From Hyphomonas jannaschiana VP2 (lineage in GTDB: Bacteria; Pseudomonadota; Alphaproteobacteria; Caulobacterales; Hyphomonadaceae): a DNA stretch of 64,000 bases. How positions within the stretch are numbered: position 1 is the stretch's first letter; the number at the start of each line of letters is the position of its first letter. A program made the position numbers and the translations under genes. Positions 48,751 to 57,261 of this stretch are shown here, piece after piece. The notes beneath the pieces are model-generated. The model made no database searches. It was given only the letters and a program-made list of their open reading frames with translations, and had not been told where the DNA came from. The stretch is from the NCBI RefSeq assembly GCF_000685215.1, contig NZ_ARYJ01000011.1:1-64000 (forward strand), given 5' to 3'.

Positions 48751-48824
48751 GCTTCGACTTCGCTCAGCATGAGCGCAACGATAGTCCTGCACGAAACGCA
48801 GCTCATCCTGAGCGAAGTCGAAGG
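48751..48824. repeat. REP-like long inverted repeat between sufB and sufC
   Basis: A 24-base arm (48751-48774, core TTCGACTTCGCTCAG) and its near-perfect complement (48801-48824, core CTGAGCGAAGTCGAA) match at 22 of 24 positions around a 26-base loop. I recall the same core sequence as a widespread intergenic repeat in GC-rich Proteobacteria. Transcribed, it would give a strong hairpin just after sufB and could stabilise the upstream mRNA or lower expression of sufCD. The rest of this 200-base gap shows nothing else. Confidence 0.8.
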
Positions 48825-48932
48825 ATGAATGTGCTCTCCGTCTGAAATTTCAGCATTTCTACCCCCTCAGAATAGCCTCCATTCCTGAGCTAAGGGCTTT
48901 TCCTAAGGCCCGGTCGGCCCTACATCGGCCCC

Positions 48933-49694
48933 ATGTTGAAGATTGAGAACCTGACCGCCACCGTGGGCGAGGCTGAAGAGGCCAAACAGATCATCAACGG
49001 GCTGACCCTTGAGGTGCCCGCCGGTGAGGTGCACGCCATCATGGGGCCGAACGGCGCTGGCAAGTCGACCCTGTCCTACGTCCTCACTGGCCGCAGCGGC
49101 TATGAGGTCACCGGCGGCAGCGCCACGCTGAACGGCGATGACATTCTGGAGATGGACCCGGAAGAACGCGCCGCCAAAGGCATGTTCCTGTCCTTCCAGT
49201 ATCCGGTCGAGATCCCCGGCGTGCCGGTGATGACTTTCGTGCGCACGGCCATGAACTCCCAGCGCAAGCTGCGCGGCGAGGACGAGATTTCCGCGCCGGA
49301 CTTCATCAAGAAATCCCGCGAGATTGCGAAACAGCTGAAGCTGGACGCCGAGATGCTGAAACGCCCGGTGAATGTCGGCTTTTCCGGCGGTGAGAAGAAG
49401 CGCCTCGAAATTTATCAGATGATGATGCTGGAGCCGAGATTCCTGATCCTCGACGAGACCGATTCCGGTCTCGACATCGACGCGCTGAAAACGGTCGCCG
49501 AAGGCGTCAACGCCATGCGTAGCCCGGAACGCGGCATGCTGGTCATCACGCACTATCAGCGCCTGCTGGACTATATCAAACCGGACAAGGTGCACGTGCT
49601 GGCCGCTGGCCGCATCGTGAAGACCGGCGGTCCGGACCTGGCTCACCGCCTCGAAGCCGAAGGCTATGACGGCGTTCTGGGAGAAGCGGTGTGA
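48933..49694 (+). CDS. sufC: Fe-S cluster assembly ATPase SufC
   Basis: A 253-residue ABC-type ATPase that drives SufB-SufD. Walker A GPNGAGKST (38-46), signature FSGGEKKRLEI, Walker B FLILDETDSGLD and the SufC-specific HYQRLLDYIKPD are all present. No membrane part, as expected. It begins after the repeat-bearing 200-base gap and overlaps sufD by 4 bases. Confidence 0.98.
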   Translation: MLKIENLTATVGEAEEAKQIINGLTLEVPAGEVHAIMGPNGAGKSTLSYVLTGRSGYEVTGGSATLNGDDILEMDPEERAAKGMFLSFQYPVEIPGVPVMTFVRTAMNSQRKLRGEDEISAPDFIKKSREIAKQLKLDAEMLKRPVNVGFSGGEKKRLEIYQMMMLEPRFLILDETDSGLDIDALKTVAEGVNAMRSPERGMLVITHYQRLLDYIKPDKVHVLAAGRIVKTGGPDLAHRLEAEGYDGVLGEAV

Positions 49695-50917
49695 CCACCG
49701 CGCTGCGCGACCTGATTGCCAATCCCAACGCGGCTGAGCTGGAGCTCATCGCGCGTTACGGCATGTTGCCGGAAGATGCGCGCCGCGAACGGGCCTTCGA
49801 AGCCTTCGCGAAGGGCGGCCTGCCGCATCGCCGCGTCGAAGGCTGGCACTGGACCGATTTCAAGGCGGCGCTTCCCGTCATCGAAACGCCCGCTGAGACC
49901 GGAGTGGCTGCAGACCCGCTGCCGACCGAAGGCGCGCTGGTGTTCAGCTTCACGCCCACCGGGTTCACCTGGCCGGAAGACCTGCCGGAAGGCATACGCG
50001 TTCTGGCGAAACCGGAAGCGCAGGCTTTCGGAGCCTCGGAAGACATGCCGCTGGGCGCCCTTGCTGCGGCACTGGCAGGCGGCAAGACCAAGCCGGGCAC
50101 ATTGATGATTGAAGTCACGGGACAGGATCTGCCGCGGCTTCACTTCCGATTCTCCGGCGACGGCGAGGCGAACTTTGCCCGGGTCCAGATCATCCTGCGT
50201 CCCGGCGCCAAACTGGCGATCAGCGAATCCTATCTGGGCGGCGCAGGCTTTACGGCGTCGCTGATGGAGTATTCGCTGCAGGCCGGCGCGGAGTTTTCCC
50301 GCACAGTCTACCAGCGGGCCGGCAAGGCCGAAGTTCTGGCCGCGACGGCTGCTGTCCAGTTGGACGAAGGCGCGGACTATCGCCAGACAACGCTCGCCTT
50401 CGGCAGCAAGCTCAGCCGTCTGGAAACCCGTGTGACCCATCAGGAGACTGGCGCAAAGGCGACGCTGAACGCGGCCTATCTCTGTGCTGCGGGCCATCAT
50501 GCCGACATCACAACCGAAGTGCGCCACGGCGCGCCCGCCTGCGTCACGCGCCAGCTGACCAAGGGTGCGGTGCTGGATGGCGGACGCGGTGTCTATCAGG
50601 GCAAGTTCTTCGTGCCGCGTAATGTCGGCCAGAAGACCGATGCTGACATGCAGCACAATGCGCTGTTGCTGGAGGAAGGCGCCGAAGTCTTCGCGAAGCC
50701 CGAGCTGGAAATCTACGCCGACGACGTCGAATGCGCACATGGCAATACGTCCGGCGCGCTTGATGCGAACCAGATGTTCTACATGCGCCAGCGTGGCATC
50801 GCCGAAGAAGAGGCGCGCGCCCTGCTGACCGAGGCATTCATCGCCGAAGCGCTTGAAGAGACGGGCGAGCTGGAAGACGTTCTGCGGGAGCAGGCGCGGG
50901 CATGGCTGGCGCGATGA
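49691..50917 (+). CDS. sufD: Fe-S cluster scaffold subunit SufD
   Basis: A 408-residue paralogue of SufB completing the SufBC2D complex. RRVEGWHWTDFKAAL is the typical N-terminal motif. The C-terminal beta-helix contains FVPRNVGQKTDADMQHNALLL and the DVECAHGNTSGALDANQMFYMRQRGI segment with the conserved cysteine-histidine (CAHG). The GTG start overlaps the sufC stop (GTGA), and its own stop overlaps sufS. Confidence 0.97.
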   Translation: MTTALRDLIANPNAAELELIARYGMLPEDARRERAFEAFAKGGLPHRRVEGWHWTDFKAALPVIETPAETGVAADPLPTEGALVFSFTPTGFTWPEDLPEGIRVLAKPEAQAFGASEDMPLGALAAALAGGKTKPGTLMIEVTGQDLPRLHFRFSGDGEANFARVQIILRPGAKLAISESYLGGAGFTASLMEYSLQAGAEFSRTVYQRAGKAEVLAATAAVQLDEGADYRQTTLAFGSKLSRLETRVTHQETGAKATLNAAYLCAAGHHADITTEVRHGAPACVTRQLTKGAVLDGGRGVYQGKFFVPRNVGQKTDADMQHNALLLEEGAEVFAKPELEIYADDVECAHGNTSGALDANQMFYMRQRGIAEEEARALLTEAFIAEALEETGELEDVLREQARAWLAR

Positions 50918-52137
50918 GCAAGGCACTGGACATCGACGCCATCCGGGCCGAATTCCCGATCCTGTCACGGGAAGTGAATGGCTATCCGCTCGTCTATCTG
51001 GACAATGCGGCAAGCGCGCAGAAGCCGAACGCCGTGATCGACGCGATCGCGAACCAGTCGCGCACCGCCTATGCCAATGTGCACCGCGGCATCCACACGC
51101 TTTCGAACGAGGCGACCGAAGCTTATGAAGCGGCCCGGGAAGCGGCGCGGGAATATCTGAACGCGCCGGCGCACGAGAACATTGTTTTCACCAAGGGCTC
51201 GACCGAGGGAATCAACCTCGTCGCCTCGGCGCTGGCAGGTGAGATTCAGCCCGGCGACGAGATCGTCCTGTCGATCATGGAGCACCACTCCAACATCATT
51301 CCCTGGCATTTCCTGCGTGAGCGCCACGGCGCGGTACTGCGCTGGGTCGGCCTGACGGAGGATGGCTCGCTGGACATGGCGGAGTATGCCGCCGCCATCG
51401 GGCCGAAGACGAAATTCGTGGCCATGACGCACATGTCCAACGTGCTGGGCACGGTGACCGACATGGCGGAGATCGTGCGCCTCGCACATGAAGTCGGCGC
51501 GCAGGTGCTAGCCGACGGTAGCCAGGCCGCGGTGCATGTGCCGGTGGATGTGCAGGCGCTTGGTGTCGACTGGTATGTGATGACCGGCCACAAGCTGTAC
51601 GGGCCCACGGGGATCGGCGTGCTCTATGGGACGGCCGAGGCGCTGGACCGGGCGCGGCCTTATCAGGGCGGCGGGGAGATGATCGAGATCGTCACCCGCG
51701 AACGGGTCACCTACAACACGGCCCCACATAAATTCGAGGCAGGAACGCCGCCGATCCTGGAAGCGATTGGTCTTGGCGCAGCCCTGAACTGGATACGTAA
51801 TCATCCATTCGAGGCCGTGCATGATCATGAGATGATCCTGTATAGTCATGCCGTAGAGGGGCTTCGTGGCATCAATGGTCTCAGGATTCACGGCGAGGCG
51901 CCGGGCAAGGGTGCGGTGCTGACCTTCAGCCTCGAAGGCGCGCATCCCCATGATATTGCTCAGATTCTTGACCGCTACGGCGTTGCCATCCGGGCCGGGC
52001 ACCACTGCGCCCAGCCACTGATGGAACACCTCGGCGTCCCCTCGACAGCCCGCGCCTCCTTCGCCATCTACAACACCCTCGCCGAAGTCGACGCCTTCAT
52101 AGAGGCGCTCGCCAAGGCCCGGAAAATGCTGGTATAG
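50914..52137 (+). CDS. sufS: Cysteine desulfurase SufS
   Basis: A 407-residue group II cysteine desulfurase supplying sulfur to SufBCD. Markers are YLDNAASAQKPNAV, MEHHSNIIPWHFLRERHGA, the PLP lysine in MTGHKLYGPTGIGVLYG and the catalytic cysteine in RAGHHCAQPLMEHLG. The ATGA at 50914 overlaps the sufD stop, deciding the start. No sufE is in the window, so a SufU/SufE partner must be elsewhere or is not needed. Confidence 0.97.
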   Translation: MSKALDIDAIRAEFPILSREVNGYPLVYLDNAASAQKPNAVIDAIANQSRTAYANVHRGIHTLSNEATEAYEAAREAAREYLNAPAHENIVFTKGSTEGINLVASALAGEIQPGDEIVLSIMEHHSNIIPWHFLRERHGAVLRWVGLTEDGSLDMAEYAAAIGPKTKFVAMTHMSNVLGTVTDMAEIVRLAHEVGAQVLADGSQAAVHVPVDVQALGVDWYVMTGHKLYGPTGIGVLYGTAEALDRARPYQGGGEMIEIVTRERVTYNTAPHKFEAGTPPILEAIGLGAALNWIRNHPFEAVHDHEMILYSHAVEGLRGINGLRIHGEAPGKGAVLTFSLEGAHPHDIAQILDRYGVAIRAGHHCAQPLMEHLGVPSTARASFAIYNTLAEVDAFIEALAKARKMLV

Positions 52138-52145
52138 GTGCCTCA

Positions 52146-52529
52146 ATGGCCGATGACATGACTTCCCGCGATGTGGACGCTGCTGCTGAGACTGCAGCAC
52201 CTTCAGCAATTCCACAGGACGAGCTGAACCGGATCACCGACGACCTGATCGCCGCGTTCAAGACCGTGTTCGACCCGGAAATCCCGGTCGACATCTACGA
52301 ACTGGGCCTGATCTACAAGGTCGACATCGATGATGACCGTAAAGTCGATATAGAAATGACGCTGACCGCACCTGGCTGCCCGGTGGCTGGTGACATGCCG
52401 GGCTGGATCGAAACTGCCGCCCGCACAGTGGAAGGCGTGAAGGATGTTGAGGTCCAGCTGACCTTCGATCCGCCCTGGGACCCCTCCCGCATGTCCGACG
52501 AAGCGCGCCTCGCGCTGAACATGCTTTAA
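52146..52529 (+). CDS. sufT: SUF-associated MIP18/DUF59 family protein (SufT-type)
   Basis: A 127-residue Fe-S maturation factor. After a disordered Ala-rich N-terminus the DUF59 domain starts at about residue 28: FKTVFDPEIPVDIYELGLIYKV, then TLTAPGCPVAGDMPGWIETA with the conserved cysteine, and LTFDPPWDPSRMSDEARLAL. It lies 8 bases after sufS and is the usual penultimate gene of alphaproteobacterial suf operons. Confidence 0.95.
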   Translation: MADDMTSRDVDAAAETAAPSAIPQDELNRITDDLIAAFKTVFDPEIPVDIYELGLIYKVDIDDDRKVDIEMTLTAPGCPVAGDMPGWIETAARTVEGVKDVEVQLTFDPPWDPSRMSDEARLALNML

Positions 52530-52564
52530 TTGAAAGGAAGGGCCCGCGCCCCTATCTTTCCCTC

Positions 52565-52924
52565 ATGGCCAGACGACCCAGACCCAAGCCCGTGAAGCTC
52601 TCCGACGCCGCTGCTAAGCGCGTCAAAGAGATTATGGAAGAGCGCGGTGCAGGTTACCTGCGCGTCGGCGTCAAAAACGGCGGCTGTGCCGGCATGGAAT
52701 ACGTAATGGACTACGCCACCGCGCCGGAACCGCTGGACGAAGTGGTTGAGGACAATGGCGTCACCATCCTTATCGATGCCAAGGCCGTGCTCTTCCTGCT
52801 CGGCAGCGAAGTCGACTTCGAAGTCACGCCGCTCCACGAGAAGTTCGTGTTCAACAACCCGAACCAGACCGATGCCTGCGGCTGCGGCGAGAGCGTGACG
52901 ATTGTTCCGGTGGCCGCTGACTGA
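52565..52924 (+). CDS. sufA: A-type Fe-S carrier protein (SufA/IscA family)
   Basis: A 119-residue carrier that passes Fe-S clusters to target proteins. The three cluster cysteines are present: GGCAGMEY and the C-terminal ACGCGES. The N-terminus is basic. It is the last gene of the suf operon and converges on a secreted hypothetical gene 3 bases away. A HesB/ErpA-like naming is equally possible from sequence. Confidence 0.95.
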   Translation: MARRPRPKPVKLSDAAAKRVKEIMEERGAGYLRVGVKNGGCAGMEYVMDYATAPEPLDEVVEDNGVTILIDAKAVLFLLGSEVDFEVTPLHEKFVFNNPNQTDACGCGESVTIVPVAAD

Positions 52925-52927
52925 CGT

Positions 52928-53545
52928 TCAATTCGGGTCTGCAGTTGCCGCAATACCGGCCTGTTCCACGATTGCCGGATCAAATTTTCCCCCATTCGTC
53001 GTGGGACAGGTTTTCGCAAAACTCACGAAGACGGGGTCCTTGCCGGGAAGGGCGAGGTCATAGGTTTTGCCTTTGACCTTCAGGCTCACATCTGAGCCCT
53101 GAACGACGGCGTTGTAGAGCTGTTTGGCGACGGCCTTGTTGTGAGGAATGATCTTCGATGATGCGGGATGATATTTGAACCGCTCCGACTTCTTCGAGCC
53201 GTCGATTGTCAGGGTGACGCTGACATTCAGCAGGTGCAGGCGTTCAGACGGGTTTTCCTCATATGCGTTGTCCGGGTCCAGCTGGACCGCAGCATTGAGA
53301 GAATGCTGACCTGTCGACATGGCCTGGCAGTTGAAGATCAGAATAGGGCCGGGTCCACCTGATGAATGAATAAGCCGGGAGAAGCTGTAGAAGTTGGCGC
53401 TCGTTCCGGCATCGCTGCCATCCACGCGGATTATGGAATCAGGGTCCTGCACCCATGCGAGAGCAGCAGGTGATTCCGCCTGCGCGTTTCCCGCCAGAAC
53501 CAGAATAGCCGCTATCCCAAAGACTGCGTGTGATTTGTTTGCCAT
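52928..53545 (-). CDS. Secreted two-cysteine hypothetical protein, paralogue A
   Basis: A 205-residue exported protein of unknown function. The ATG at 53545 has GGAG 7 bases upstream; ATGs at 53551 and 53563 are weaker. The signal peptide (HAVFGIAAILVLAGNAQA) is followed by a mature domain with two cysteines (IFNCQAM and the near-terminal FAKTC). Its last third, FKYHPASSKII to SFAKTC, aligns with the gene upstream at 53611-54123 (shared F.Y.PA, VA.Q..N.V..G, LP and F..FAKTC). The two are therefore tandem paralogues. A C-terminal extension of about 25 residues is specific to this copy. Confidence 0.8.
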   Translation of the reverse strand: MANKSHAVFGIAAILVLAGNAQAESPAALAWVQDPDSIIRVDGSDAGTSANFYSFSRLIHSSGGPGPILIFNCQAMSTGQHSLNAAVQLDPDNAYEENPSERLHLLNVSVTLTIDGSKKSERFKYHPASSKIIPHNKAVAKQLYNAVVQGSDVSLKVKGKTYDLALPGKDPVFVSFAKTCPTTNGGKFDPAIVEQAGIAATADPN

Positions 53546-53610
53546 CGGCATGCTCCGTTCCATTTCTTGGAAGGGAGCATGCAATTATGAGTGGTGACTT
53601 TCAATCACGA

Positions 53611-54123
53611 TTATTTTGCGCCGCGCAGGGCGCCGCAGGTTTTTGCAAAGGCTTTGAACGTGTCATTCGGTGCAGGCAGTTGCGATTCGACAGTGCCTTC
53701 GCGCTTGGTTTCGACGGTGAGAGGTTCACCCAGAACGGCCGAGTTGAAGACCTGAGCAGCGACACTGTGTGACTTGGTTTCGATCGACTTGATTGCAGGG
53801 ATGTAGCGGAAGGTTGCATCCGTTACCGCCTCATCACCAACCTGGATCTTTGCCTTGGTCGAGCGGGAGTAGCTGGCATTGCGTTCCAGTAGATCCGGCA
53901 GGGATGCCGCTTCCAGCGAGAGCATGGCTTTCAGCATGCCCTGGCCATCGCAGACAAGAAGGGCCCCGGTTTCGTCCGTGCCGTTCGTGTAGATCGCAAG
54001 TGGTGCCGCCTCGTCCTGGCCTTTCCAGGACGCCCATTCTGCCGCAGAGGCAGGCAGAGCAGATGCAAGACCGACCATAACAACGCAGGCAGCTGCCGGC
54101 AGGAAAGTCCGTTTCAAAGTCAT
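53611..54123 (-). CDS. Secreted two-cysteine hypothetical protein, paralogue B
   Basis: A 170-residue exported protein of unknown function. The signal peptide TLKRTFLPAAACVVMVGLAS ends near ASA-AEW. The mature domain has cysteines in LLVCDGQGM and FAKTCGAL, at positions equivalent to those of paralogue A 65 bases downstream. One disulfide is likely. The layout (small beta-rich secreted domain with two Cys) recalls IalB-like periplasmic proteins, but I would not assign that family. An AT-rich palindrome lies 41 bases upstream of the start. Confidence 0.8.
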   Translation of the reverse strand: MTLKRTFLPAAACVVMVGLASALPASAAEWASWKGQDEAAPLAIYTNGTDETGALLVCDGQGMLKAMLSLEAASLPDLLERNASYSRSTKAKIQVGDEAVTDATFRYIPAIKSIETKSHSVAAQVFNSAVLGEPLTVETKREGTVESQLPAPNDTFKAFAKTCGALRGAK

Positions 54124-54164
54124 TTGTAAGATCCCGTTTTTGGCCCCCGGGATCACCTAAGCAG

Positions 54165-54181
54165 TTATTGAATATCAATAA
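54165..54181. promoter_or_regulatory. AT-rich palindrome upstream of secreted paralogues
   Basis: TTATTG-AATAT-CAATAA is a perfect 6-5-6 inverted repeat in the 116-base gap between the acyltransferase end and the paralogue B start. The spacing does not fit an FNR/FixK box. It is a possible operator or part of an AT-rich promoter for the leftward pair. Confidence 0.35.
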
Positions 54182-54239
54182 TTGATCATCGAGTAAAGGT
54201 AAGGAGTTCGCTTTTTGCCGAATTCGGTAGCGTTTCAGC

Positions 54240-55046
54240 TTATGCCTTGGCGTAAGCTGCTGGGTTTTCTGGCGTCGGCTTGGCTTCCATGCCTTTGGGT
54301 GGGTCCGGAATGAGCGTCGCCCGTTTCGCTGGCGTGCCGCGTCCCTCGGCCACCAGCTCCGCCGTACGCTGTTCGATCGCCTCGGTCAGGCGCGACAGGA
54401 ACTCATCCTTCGGCAGGTCCCACGGAATTGGATCCAGAAATTCGATGATGGCCGTGCCGGGATTTTTTTTCTTGTCCTGTTGCTGCCAGTAGAGGCCAAT
54501 ATTCGTGGCCACCGGCACGACAGGGGCCTGCATCGCCTGCGCCATGTGCCAGACGCCGGGCTTGTAGCGAAAATGAAAGTCGACCGGCGCCAGGTGACCT
54601 TCGGGGTAGATCAGGATGCGCCGACCGTCTTGTTTCGCGCGTTCCATGCCCTCGCGCAGGGAGGCCGCTTTGCGTTCGCCGCCGCCACAGGTGTCGATAA
54701 CGATTGCGCCCAGCTTGCGCAGGATACCGCCAACGAGCGGGAACTTCTCAAGATGATCGCCAGTGACGAAGGAGAGATTGTCGACCTCCGGATAGACGAG
54801 ATAGCCGTCACCCCAGCTCTGATGCTTCGAAGCGAGAACGAACGCGCCTTCAGGAACCTTGTCCTTGCCGCGCACTTCCTTGCGGATGCCAGCCACCAGG
54901 CGAAGGTTGAGGTTCATCGCCCGTGTGTAGCTGCGGATGATGGCCCTGACGGGTGTGTGTCCTGGCAGAATGAGAAACGGCACCGAGGCAAGCACGTAGA
55001 AGACGGAAAGAAGGTAGTAGACAGATGTAAACAAGGCGGCGCGCAT
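54240..55046 (-). CDS. PlsC-family lysophospholipid acyltransferase
   Basis: A 268-residue membrane-bound acyltransferase, probably making phosphatidic acid (1-acylglycerol-3-phosphate acyltransferase). An N-terminal TM helix (YYLLSVFYVLASVPFLILPG) precedes the catalytic HQSWGD (H-x4-D) and the substrate motif ILIYPEGHLAP, where EGH stands for the usual EGT. AAAGGAG lies before the ATG at 55046. It is 34 bases downstream of the TetR gene and probably co-transcribed with it. Confidence 0.9.
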   Translation of the reverse strand: MRAALFTSVYYLLSVFYVLASVPFLILPGHTPVRAIIRSYTRAMNLNLRLVAGIRKEVRGKDKVPEGAFVLASKHQSWGDGYLVYPEVDNLSFVTGDHLEKFPLVGGILRKLGAIVIDTCGGGERKAASLREGMERAKQDGRRILIYPEGHLAPVDFHFRYKPGVWHMAQAMQAPVVPVATNIGLYWQQQDKKKNPGTAIIEFLDPIPWDLPKDEFLSRLTEAIEQRTAELVAEGRGTPAKRATLIPDPPKGMEAKPTPENPAAYAKA

Positions 55047-55080
55047 GGCGGGCTCCTTTTGTCCTGATCTATGAGAGCGT

Positions 55081-55689
55081 TCAGTCGGCTTTGAGAACGG
55101 CAACAACGGCCCGGGCCATCGCATCCGCATGCTGACCCAGTGGGCCGGGAAGGCGGTTGTAGATCTTGTTCTGTCCGGCCTGCATGACGATGCCGAGTGT
55201 CATCGCAGCTTTCAGCGCAGGGTCACCTTTCGGAATAATACCGGCTTCCATAAGGCTTTCGATGATCCGCTCAGTAATCGAGACCGGGTCATCCTCGCGG
55301 CGTTTGTCGTAGGGCAGGTAACGGTTGAGCGAAACAAGGTGGAAAGAGAAGAGGAGGAAATCCTCGTCCGCCAGCTCGCAATAGGCTTTTACGGCCGCAT
55401 GGACCTTGTCTTCCAGGGTTCCATCGCCGGAAAGCGCCTCCTGCATCATCTGGCCCAGTCGGTTATGGGTTTCCATGAACAGGCTGAGCGCAAGCTGGTC
55501 CTTGCCTTTATAGTGCCGGTAGAGAGCCCCTTCGGACACGCCAGCCTTTTCTGCGATCTCACGGGTCGTGGCCGCATCGACTCCTTCGTGAACAAAGAGT
55601 TTCAACGCGGCACGCTCAATTTTTGGGCGTGCGTTTCTGGCACGGGTTTTTTTGGCGGGTGCCTTGGACGCTGTCGTATTTCTTGTCAT
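55081..55689 (-). CDS. TetR family transcriptional regulator
   Basis: A 202-residue repressor. A basic Ala/Lys tail leads into the helix-turn-helix (AALKLFVHEGVDAATTREIAEKAGVSEGALYRHYKGK). The C-terminal ligand domain resembles those of fatty-acid-type regulators. The ATG at 55689 has GGAG 6 bases upstream. The adjacent acyltransferase gene in the same operon and the palindrome at 55740 suggest control of lipid synthesis, including itself; this is inference. Confidence 0.9.
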   Translation of the reverse strand: MTRNTTASKAPAKKTRARNARPKIERAALKLFVHEGVDAATTREIAEKAGVSEGALYRHYKGKDQLALSLFMETHNRLGQMMQEALSGDGTLEDKVHAAVKAYCELADEDFLLFSFHLVSLNRYLPYDKRREDDPVSITERIIESLMEAGIIPKGDPALKAAMTLGIVMQAGQNKIYNRLPGPLGQHADAMARAVVAVLKAD

Positions 55690-55739
55690 AGGAGACTCCG
55701 AATTCGCCTGTTCGGATAGCATAAGCGTAAAAATATCGC

Positions 55740-55755
55740 AAGTGAGTATTCACTT
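55740..55755. promoter_or_regulatory. Palindromic TetR-type operator candidate
   Basis: AAGTGA-GTAT-TCACTT is a perfect 6-4-6 inverted repeat 51 bases upstream of the TetR start, inside a short AT-rich promoter region. The TGAGTATTCA core has the form of operators used by several TetR regulators of fatty-acid metabolism. Autoregulation is the simplest reading. Confidence 0.6.
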
Positions 55756-55899
55756 ACCAAATATATGCTGTTTTTTCGGCGTTTTTTGTGCTCATTCCCG
55801 GGGTTTCGCAGCTTTACGTTTAAATTGTCACGTTTCTTGCCTATAAAATGAGTGATTGGTCACAGGAAACTTTGACCTGTATTTTATTTGGGGGTGGTC

Positions 55900-57147
55900 A
55901 TGGGCGATGCGCTGACCGAAAACCGACCTGTTCGAGTCTCTGTCCTGCGTGACAGGTACCCTACGGCATTCTCGAGCCCGCGGCATTCGCGGCATGATGT
56001 GCGACGCCGTTGGTTTGTTCCGTTTAATAAGCTGCAGTCGAAGCTCGACGGCTTCACCTTGATGCAGCCTTGCGATGGATCCGATTTTGTTCATGTCGTG
56101 AACCGTATTCCGTTCGGGGCGCGGAAGATGATCTGTTCTTTCGAAAGCCATATTCCGCGCAAGTTCGGTCTTGCCGAAGATGCGATTCTCACGCGCATGA
56201 TGCTCAACGAGATCACGAGCAATCGGTGCCGCCGACTGGTGGGCATGTCTCACTTTGCAAAACGGACTGCGCTGGCAATGCATGAAGGCACACCAGCTTA
56301 TGACGTGATCAAGGCGAAGATGATGGTTCAGCATCCGAATGTTGAGCTCGGCCGGGAAGGCGACCGCCTCAAAGACGATGACGCGTCCAGGTTGGTGCTG
56401 ACATTCGTTGGCGGTCACTTCGTGCGCAAAGGCGGATGCGTTGCTGTCCGGATCGCTGAAAAGGCGATCGAACAGGGCCTGCCGATTGAAGTGAACATCA
56501 TTTCGTCGCTGAAAGCAGGGAAAGATGTCTGGAGCGATCCGACAGATCCGGACTTCCTGAAGAAGTATCTGGACCTTCTGAACCTTCCCAACGTCAACCA
56601 TGAACCGGGCCTTCCGAACGAGAAAGCCCGGGAGCTGATGGGCAAGTCGCACTTCACGCTGTTGCCGACTTTTGAGGATACGTTTGGATTCTCGGCGATT
56701 GAATCCATGGCGGAGTACACGCCGGTTATCGGCACCAGCGTCTGCGCGCTGCCGGAAGTGATCTATCATGGCCGGAACGGTTACCTGCTTCACCTTGATC
56801 AGGATGAGCTTGGTGAGTGGGTCCGCCCGGACAAGACGGAACGCCACACCGAGGCCTATACCCGGATCTATCACGACACGATCGAAATGCTTGCCGATGA
56901 GGCGCTCGAATATCTCAAACCACTGATCGGAAATCCGGAGGCTCTGGCGGCGATGCGGGCCGATGCCAGGTACACCGCCGAACAAATGTTCAGCGCTGAA
57001 GTTGCAGGTCCGCGCTGGGATGATCTGTATGAGCGCGTTTCGCGTGAATCGGTCCGGACACCTGCCGTTTGTGACCCGGTACTGGATCAGTCTTCACCGG
57101 AATCACCAGCATTCCTCTTCGAAGACCGGCCTGTCGGCGGCATTTAG
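55900..57147 (+). CDS. GT4-type glycosyltransferase
   Basis: A 415-residue GT-B glycosyltransferase. The C-terminal domain shows LTFVGGHFVRKGG (donor-domain start) and the E-x7-E motif in EDTFGFSAIESMAEYTPVIGT. The N-terminal part (MICSFESHIPR, ARKM) is the acceptor domain. No TM helix. The ATG at 55900 follows GGGGGTGG; a TTG at 55888 is in frame. TATAAA at about 55840 may be its -10 element. It is isolated from other sugar genes, so the acceptor is unknown. Confidence 0.85.
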   Translation: MGDALTENRPVRVSVLRDRYPTAFSSPRHSRHDVRRRWFVPFNKLQSKLDGFTLMQPCDGSDFVHVVNRIPFGARKMICSFESHIPRKFGLAEDAILTRMMLNEITSNRCRRLVGMSHFAKRTALAMHEGTPAYDVIKAKMMVQHPNVELGREGDRLKDDDASRLVLTFVGGHFVRKGGCVAVRIAEKAIEQGLPIEVNIISSLKAGKDVWSDPTDPDFLKKYLDLLNLPNVNHEPGLPNEKARELMGKSHFTLLPTFEDTFGFSAIESMAEYTPVIGTSVCALPEVIYHGRNGYLLHLDQDELGEWVRPDKTERHTEAYTRIYHDTIEMLADEALEYLKPLIGNPEALAAMRADARYTAEQMFSAEVAGPRWDDLYERVSRESVRTPAVCDPVLDQSSPESPAFLFEDRPVGGI

Positions 57148-57261
57148 ATGACGGCTTTACGTCTGATTTGACTGGCGGGCGGCCCAGGCTGACCGGTCAA
57201 AGGTGATTTGCGTTCAGATATTATGTGAGGCCTTCTGGCAGAATACGCCGGAGGAAGCCTC

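Noticed and set aside
54165-54181. FNR/FixK box upstream of the secreted paralogues
   Set aside because: The half-sites and spacing do not match TTGAT-N4-ATCAA.
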